Shown: positions 39,604 to 42,965 of the stretch, in pieces
How positions within the stretch are numbered: the stretch's first letter is position 1
Layout: each line of letters begins with the position of its first letter
Source: a virus
Reading direction: 5' to 3' (one strand)
IMG/VR virus record: IMGVR_UViG_3300035181_000792
Coordinates: 1 to 42,965 of that record
DNA: 42,965 nt
Made by a program: the position numbers and the translations under genes
The notes under the pieces: generated by a model
Seen by the model: the letters and a program-made list of their open reading frames with translations, nothing else
Told to the model about the DNA's origin: nothing
Databases searched by the model: none

Positions 39604-39914
39604 TGACGCGTGCACAATTCCTTCTAGTGAAGCTGGCCGAGGAGGCGGCTGAGGTGTCGCAGATAGCGCTGAAGTCAGCGCAGTTCGGCTTGTCCGAGGT
39701 GTACGACACCGGCGGCAAAACGCCAGCGACAAACTTGGAACGGATACACCGAGAACTCGATGACTTGATGGGTGTGCTGCAAATGCTCAACACCGAGTTT
39801 GGGTTTGGGTATCCGGACCGCGTGAACAGCGCAGCGTGCATCGAGAAAAAGATACGCAAGGTGGAGTTCTGGTACCAATACTCCGTCGATCTTGGTGCCG
39901 CGGAACCTGTGTGA
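39600..39914 (+). CDS. MazG-like nucleotide pyrophosphohydrolase
   Basis: The 104-aa all-helical protein carries the all-alpha NTP-pyrophosphatase pattern: KLAEEAAEVSQIALK (about 11-25), which gives the metal-binding EExxE, and HRELDDLMGVLQML (about 50-63), which gives ExxD. The helical pair then continues with RVNSAACIEKKIRKV. MazG-like phage enzymes hydrolyse NTPs, dNTPs or the alarmone ppGpp, and may help nucleotide pools or override stress responses. Substrate cannot be told from sequence. The ATG overlaps the previous stop, with GGAGG upstream. Confidence 0.8.
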   Translation: MMTRAQFLLVKLAEEAAEVSQIALKSAQFGLSEVYDTGGKTPATNLERIHRELDDLMGVLQMLNTEFGFGYPDRVNSAACIEKKIRKVEFWYQYSVDLGAAEPV

Positions 39915-39926
39915 GAGGAGGGTGCG

Positions 39927-40322
39927 ATGACAATCAAGCTCATGGACGAAAAGCCCAACTACCAGGAGTTCCTGATGGGCTATCTGGAATGTGCCGCGTG
40001 GTGTGGCATCAGCGAAGACGATCCCAACAAGAACAAGTGCAGAGACGGACACCCCTCAGTGTACGACTTCACGGTTCACGAAATCTTCCGCGCCGAAAAG
40101 GAGTGCCGAGACTTTGTGGACTCCAATATACAGGATCTTCGCGGACTCGACATGAAGCGGTGCGGGTACGACTTTTGGTTCACGCGCAACGGTCACGGAA
40201 CAGGCTTCTGGGACCGCGGGCTTGGTGAAGTCGGCGACCGTCTCACTGAGGCAGCAGAAGGCTGCGGCACGATGTACGTCTACGTTTCCCGCCGTGGAAA
40301 ACTTCACATGAAAGTGGGGTAG
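39927..40322 (+). CDS. Conserved phage protein (RNGHGTGFWDRG family)
   Basis: The 131-aa protein contains FWFTRNGHGTGFWDRGLGEV (about 83-102). This motif recurs in small early proteins of unrelated tailed phages and is probably metal- or ligand-binding, although no function is known. The N terminus is acidic with two Cys (YLECAAWCGISEDDP), followed by a helix (EIFRAEKECRDFVDSN). The C terminus is a short beta-hairpin with YVYVSRRGKLHMKV. The ATG has GAGGAGG upstream. Confidence 0.7.
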   Translation: MTIKLMDEKPNYQEFLMGYLECAAWCGISEDDPNKNKCRDGHPSVYDFTVHEIFRAEKECRDFVDSNIQDLRGLDMKRCGYDFWFTRNGHGTGFWDRGLGEVGDRLTEAAEGCGTMYVYVSRRGKLHMKVG

Positions 40323-40374
40323 CGTGCAGACCAGGAAACACAGTTTGTCTGAATCCGTGGGACAAGGAGGCGAG

Positions 40375-40587
40375 ATGCACAAGTCCAGCCACGAAGTCGG
40401 CAAAGTGAAGTTTCGATCCAAGCCCAAGGACGTGGTAGTGCTCCTGCCCGTTAGGATCTGGCATCAGGTCGAGATCTTAGAGGACGGGACCGAGCGCCAC
40501 TCAATCGAGCATCCTTTGCACGGCGTTTTCGTTGGTGAGACGTGGACAGAAGCACTACGCAACATGAAGCAGGCGCTACAGCCGTAG
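40375..40587 (+). CDS. Hypothetical 70-aa protein
   Basis: The product starts MHKSSHEVGKVKF at ATG 40375, with AAGGAGG four bases upstream. An upstream GTG at 40324 (extending by 17 residues) lacks a site. It has a beta-rich middle (VVLLPVRIWHQVEILEDG) and a helical end (GETWTEALRNMKQAL). The strand-strand-helix pattern recalls small HicB-like folds, but I do not claim that family. Immediately after the stop lies a GCCTAAC element (40589-40627). Confidence 0.5.
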   Translation: MHKSSHEVGKVKFRSKPKDVVVLLPVRIWHQVEILEDGTERHSIEHPLHGVFVGETWTEALRNMKQALQP

Positions 40588-40588
40588 C

Positions 40589-40627
40589 GCCTAACGACAC
40601 AAGCTCACCAGCCCATCTGGAGGAGAC
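40589..40627 (+). repeat. GCCYAAC intergenic element (a)
   Basis: It starts GCCTAAC one base after the stop of the 70-aa gene. ACACAAGCTCACCAGCCC follows, up to the ribosome-binding site of the next gene. It aligns with the element at 41693-41728 over GCCTAAC ... CAAGCT-ACC-GCCC. It resembles the left half of an integron attC site (R'' core RYYYAAC), but no right half is visible. Confidence 0.5.
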
Positions 40628-40735
40628 ATGAACCACCACACTAGTCCGATATGGGCAGCGATCGGAGCAATCCTGTTCTTTGGATTGTTCTGGACCGTGC
40701 TCGATCTAATCACCGGGAAATTCAAGCGCAAGTGA
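40628..40735 (+). CDS. 35-aa single-span membrane peptide
   Basis: The short frame encodes MNHHTSPIWAAIGAILFF, continuing GLFWTVLDLITG and a basic KFKRK end. GGAGGAG stands one base before ATG. It is a typical one-helix micropeptide with positive-inside polarity after the helix. Such peptides in phages can be exclusion factors, pinholins or modulators of a host membrane enzyme. The strong ribosome-binding site and hydrophobic content support expression. The exact role is unknown. Confidence 0.6.
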   Translation: MNHHTSPIWAAIGAILFFGLFWTVLDLITGKFKRK

Positions 40736-40756
40736 TACCTGACGGGGACACAATCT

Positions 40757-41074
40757 ATGGACGCACACATGATGCCTTTCACAGCAGGACCGAAGACGGT
40801 TGGGGCGTGTTCCGAGTTGAGCGACGATGTGGGCGAGGAACTGAAGCTCTACGCATGGCAGCCCAAAGGGCACGGCGAACTTTCATGGTTTGTCGTCGCC
40901 GAGACAGAGGCCGAGGCCAAAGATGCGGTTGATCGAGAGATTGCACGTAGGCTGTCGCTTCCTTGGGACGAACCAGATCACATTGGAGATTACGATGTGG
41001 AGGGATGGGGCTCTGACTATTACACGCTGACGGTTGCGAAACGTGGACAGCCAGTGAGCAACGACAACGAGTAG
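40757..41074 (+). CDS. Hypothetical protein with leader shared with 41742-42059
   Basis: The 105-aa product starts MDAHMMPFTAGPKTVGACSE. The gene at 41742 starts MDEHTMPFTEVPKTVGAGSE, and the DNA is correspondingly similar for about 70 bases. The remainder differs (ELKLYAWQPKGHGELSWFVV ... GSDYYTLTVAKRG). The ribosome-binding site is weak (GGGGAC). The shared leader suggests recombination at a conserved 5' segment. Function unknown. The stop is followed by a CGCCCGACCG element variant. Confidence 0.55.
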   Translation: MDAHMMPFTAGPKTVGACSELSDDVGEELKLYAWQPKGHGELSWFVVAETEAEAKDAVDREIARRLSLPWDEPDHIGDYDVEGWGSDYYTLTVAKRGQPVSNDNE

Positions 41075-41103
41075 CGCCCGACCGCTACCAACAGGAGAAC
41101 GAC

Positions 41104-41412
41104 ATGACAGATAGAGAACTGCTGGAAGCCGCCGCGAAGGCTGCGGGGATTGACGGAGAGTACCGAACCGAGCGCTTGTGCGTTGACGGCGACTGGACGA
41201 ACGTGACCGCGATTTTTATGACTGACGGCGCGGGCTGGTGGTGGAACTCCCTCGAAGACGACGGAGCCGCCTTGCGTCTGGCGGTGAGGTTGGGTCTGCT
41301 GTTTGATCCGGATGCGTCGCGCCTGTACAGCGAAGAACTTGCGGACGGCAGGGGGCCGGAAGAAGCAGCACGCCGCGCCTTCACCCGCGCAGCCGCCGCG
41401 CTTGCGGAGTGA
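41104..41412 (+). CDS. Small phage protein of the 'WN-L-DDG-ALRLAV' type
   Basis: The 102-aa product starts MTDRELLEAAAKAAGI. It contains GWWWNSLEDDGAALRLAVRLGL and ends with an Ala-rich helical tail. The pattern is common in small early proteins of many phages that infect Gram-negative bacteria (N-terminal ELLExAAKAAG helix, then WNPLxDDGxALRLAV), but their activity is unknown. The ATG has AGGAG six bases upstream. Confidence 0.65.
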   Translation: MTDRELLEAAAKAAGIDGEYRTERLCVDGDWTNVTAIFMTDGAGWWWNSLEDDGAALRLAVRLGLLFDPDASRLYSEELADGRGPEEAARRAFTRAAAALAE

Positions 41413-41506
41413 GGGCGTTGGTGCTTCCCAACAACAGAGTGCAGCGCCCAGCGGGGTCCTCTGAAACGAGCAGTTGAGCGGATGGAAAAACAACAAAGGA
41501 GAAGCG

Positions 41507-41698
41507 ATGGAAACCGAAAGCCAGACCATTTTGCGAAGGGCCAAGGAAGCCCTTGATTACTACCGAGAAAGAGAGAAGCAAGCAATCGAGACGCTGGCTA
41601 GTGCAAGAGAAGATGTTCGGAAAGCGCGAGAGAAATATGAGCAGCTTTTCTTGGCGGAAGAAATGCGAGAAGCGGAACGGCGTAGAAATCGCGCCTAA
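41507..41698 (+). CDS. Small coiled-coil protein
   Basis: The 63-aa protein starts METESQTILRRAKEAL at ATG 41507, with AAGGAG five bases upstream. An earlier ATG at 41474 lacks a good site. It is one long charged helix with heptads through DVRKAREKYEQLFLAEEM and an Arg-rich end. Its stop TAA lies within the next GCCTAAC element, which suggests that the element arrived at or formed the gene end. Confidence 0.55.
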   Translation: METESQTILRRAKEALDYYREREKQAIETLASAREDVRKAREKYEQLFLAEEMREAERRRNRA

Positions 41699-41728
41699 CT
41701 TTCAAGCTGACCGGCCCCGCTGTGGGCC
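41693..41728 (+). repeat. GCCYAAC intergenic element (e), contains a stop codon
   Basis: GCCTAAC (41693-41699) supplies the TAA stop of the coiled-coil gene. TTTCAAGCTGACCGG follows, then a small hairpin (GGCCC, loop CGCTGT, GGGCC). The left part matches 40589-40627. It has the order R''-like GCCTAAC, a CAAGC spacer word and a hairpin, as in the left half of an attC site. Confidence 0.5.
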
Positions 41729-41741
41729 AAGGAGGAACGAC

Positions 41742-42059
41742 ATGGACGAACACACTATGCCTTTCACAGAAGTGCCAAAGACGGTTGGGGCGGGGTCTGA
41801 GTCGAGCCGCAATGACCAGCTTTTGAGGCTGGCGCGCCTCGGTCTCTGGTGCCTCAACGCATCCTACAGGGATTCCATCGGAGACGTTGACGGTGACGGT
41901 ATCAAGGACAAGGCACTTGAGCTGGGGATTCTTGTCACTCACGAAGTATCTGAGCCCTGCGGTGAGCACTGTGCCTGCGCGGAGTACGGGTTCCCGGCTA
42001 CTTGTCTCAGAGAGGCGGAATGGCTGCACCCGTTTGAAATCCAGTTTGGAATGCGGTGA
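41742..42059 (+). CDS. Hypothetical protein with the MDEHTMPFT leader
   Basis: The 105-aa product starts MDEHTMPFTEVPKTVGAGSE, nearly the same leader as at 40757. It then has a DNDQLL-like helix (NDQLLRLARLGLWCLNASY), an acidic VDGDGIKDKALELG turn, and Cys in CGEHCACAEYG and ATCLREAEW. Four Cys might bind a metal or form a redox pair. ATG 41742 has AAGGAGG upstream. The longer frame starting at 41553 crosses the coiled-coil gene and is rejected. Confidence 0.55.
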   Translation: MDEHTMPFTEVPKTVGAGSESSRNDQLLRLARLGLWCLNASYRDSIGDVDGDGIKDKALELGILVTHEVSEPCGEHCACAEYGFPATCLREAEWLHPFEIQFGMR

Positions 42060-42061
42060 GA

Positions 42062-42131
42062 GCCCAACGACCGGCAGCTCGATTGAAACCAAGCGCCGGA
42101 TGCGGGGGTCCGGTTGACCGCCCGGTTGGGC
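42062..42131 (+). repeat. Complete attC-like element (f)
   Basis: A 70-bp imperfect palindrome begins GCCCAAC (42062-42068) and ends GTTGGGC (42125-42131). These match the RYYYAAC and GTTRRRY core sites of integron attC. CCGG next to each end can pair with a bulge (cGa) between, and further CCGG/CGCC pairs lie inside. It lies right after the stop at 42059 and before the next ribosome-binding site. No integron integrase is seen in the window, so recombination activity is not shown. Confidence 0.55.
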
Positions 42132-42146
42132 GCAGGAGCAGATAGA

Positions 42147-42473
42147 ATGTGTGAATTCGGGTTCTATGAAGGGCTCCCAGGCGTAGCGGGTAGGATCACG
42201 GGCACGTTTGCCGACAGCGTAGCGTCGGTAATGCGCAAACTAAGGACCTACCGGATCGTATCCTGCAATGGCTCAATGGGCAGCGTCTCGGTGTGGATCG
42301 ACGACGAAGGCGGCCTATGGTGTGAGTTCTACCAATACGGGCGGACCATGGCTAGCGCCCGGCCTACCAGCAATGCCGAGGTGAGGAAGTGGCTCGAAGA
42401 GTGGCTTCCGAAAACACGGCTAACAGCCCAACGACCGGCTAACCGGCACTGCCGGAGAAAGGAACCGAGATGA
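42147..42473 (+). CDS. Hypothetical 108-aa protein whose end reads through an element
   Basis: The product begins MCEFGFYEGLPGVAG, at ATG 42147 with AGGAG eight bases upstream. A TTG at 42114 lies inside the element upstream. The middle is beta-rich with SVASVMRKLRTYRIVSCNGS and SVSVWIDDEGGLWCEFYQYG, then a helix with NAEVRKWLEEWL. The last 18 residues (LTAQRPANRHCRRKEPR) are the translation of the GCCCAAC element at 42426-42460. The real domain therefore probably ends near residue 90, and the tail may be acquired. Confidence 0.55.
   Translation: MCEFGFYEGLPGVAGRITGTFADSVASVMRKLRTYRIVSCNGSMGSVSVWIDDEGGLWCEFYQYGRTMASARPTSNAEVRKWLEEWLPKTRLTAQRPANRHCRRKEPR
42426..42460 (+). repeat. GCCYAAC element (g), inside the end of a CDS
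   Basis: GCCCAACGACCGGC is identical to the start of the element at 42062. It continues TAACCGGCACTGCCGGAG, giving overlapping CCGGC pairs. It encodes the basic C-terminal tail of the 42147-42473 product and precedes the ribosome-binding site of the next gene. Confidence 0.5.
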
Positions 42474-42769
42474 CGAACCAGAACGCCGAGGCACGGTCCG
42501 AGTCGAGCGCATGGCTTGGCGCATGGTTGCCGATTGACACAGCCCCACGAGACGGCACGGAGGTGCTGGTGTTGTCGTACCACGCGGGCGTGGCCGTAGT
42601 GCGTCCCGCGTGGTACAGGAGCCGCAAGGAATGGGAAGACTTCGGGCAGTACTTTTTTGGCTGGGACCGCCTGGAAGAGTGGGAGGGCTGGTGGTCCTAC
42701 GCCAGCAACGGTGTGGGCCAGGAAAAGCTGGAGGGGGCGCAACTTCCGACGCACTGGTATCCCATGTAG
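42470..42769 (+). CDS. DUF551-like small phage protein
   Basis: The 99-aa product has the DUF551 pattern: AWLPIDTAPRDGTEVLVLSY near the N terminus, a WYRSRKEWEDF helix, and PTHWYPM at the end. The domain occurs in many phages and mobile elements and is probably a small beta-rich fold. Function unknown. The N-terminal part includes ARSESSAWLGA, similar to the SESS part of its neighbours' leaders. The ATG overlaps the preceding stop, with GGAGAAAGGA upstream. Confidence 0.75.
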   Translation: MTNQNAEARSESSAWLGAWLPIDTAPRDGTEVLVLSYHAGVAVVRPAWYRSRKEWEDFGQYFFGWDRLEEWEGWWSYASNGVGQEKLEGAQLPTHWYPM

Positions 42770-42821
42770 GCACCGCCATGGGACATGGAGGACGAGCCAC
42801 GAACCAAAAAGAGGAGGGGCC

Positions 42822-42965
42822 TTGATCGCGGCTTTGTATGTTGAGAAAAACGGATGCTACTTCGGCCTGCCGGGAGTGGACCCGTGGGACATCGAACGGG
42901 ACGCCAGGCGATACCAGGGGCCTTACCCGGTTGTTGCACACCCACCCTGTGAGCGATGGGGACGG
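42822..42965 (+). CDS. Partial conserved phage protein at the window end
   Basis: The first 48 residues follow TTG 42822, with GAGGAGG four bases upstream. They read (Met)-IAALYVEKNGCYFGLPG, then VDPWDIERDARRYQGPYPVVA and HPPCERWGR. This is the start of a widespread phage family with the pattern CYFGLxxVDPWDxxRDARxYxGPxPVVAHPPCxRWG. The PPC element recalls cytosine methyltransferases, but activity is unproven. The gene is cut by the window edge, so length and stop are unknown. Confidence 0.75.
   Translation, partial: MIAALYVEKNGCYFGLPGVDPWDIERDARRYQGPYPVVAHPPCERWGR

Overview
The window is most of the genome of a tailed double-stranded DNA phage with a long non-contractile, lambda-like tail (siphovirus, Caudoviricetes). 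The evidence is an almost unbroken minus-strand run of terminase, portal, capsid, neck, tail-tube, tape-measure and lambda L/M/K/I/J-type tail-tip genes, many with ATGA or GTGA stop/start overlaps. An i-spanin-like protein among the lysis genes suggests a Gram-negative host, but nothing names it. I see no integrase, repressor, rRNA or tRNA.

Layout, left to right. 1-2049: short 30-bp tandem repeats, three small minus-strand genes each followed by a GGCCGGGA-type hairpin (one encodes a Lys/Ala/Pro-repeat, histone-H1-like protein), an AT-rich stretch and an array of fourteen 13-bp direct repeats. 2050-4279: a lysis-like group (Rz-like, holin-like, DUF5675, permuted NlpC/P60-like) plus one unknown. 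4295-16225: tail tip, tape measure and tail chaperones. 16252-16809: a free-standing HNH endonuclease. 16809-29430: tail tube, neck, major capsid, cement, protease/scaffold, repeat-rich structural proteins and portal. 29443-34617: large and small terminase, small basic paralogues and a ParB-DUF4417 fusion at the head of the late operon. 34642-35637: a 1-kb AT-rich, gene-free divergent control region with inverted repeats and phased T-tracts. 35638-42965: plus-strand early genes, including a Toprim/SF3 primase-helicase, a MazG-like NTP pyrophosphatase and many small accessory genes. The right edge cuts a gene.

The most unusual features are protein-splicing elements. The large terminase carries a 266-residue intein between its motor motifs. 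Inside that intein, in a different but also open reading frame, lies a complete endonuclease VII/HNH gene with its own ribosome-binding site. A second, splicing-incompetent Hint domain caps the C terminus of the J-like tail-tip protein, and the two Hint domains share the same LMADGTEKP block. A second potentially new feature is a family of short intergenic elements between the small early genes. They begin with GCCYAAC at stop codons, and one closes with GTTGGGC, which resembles integron attC architecture. They accompany small ORFs that share 5' leader sequences, as if this were a shuffled cassette array.

All assignments come from reading the sequence. Family names are from recognised motifs, and no database search was run.
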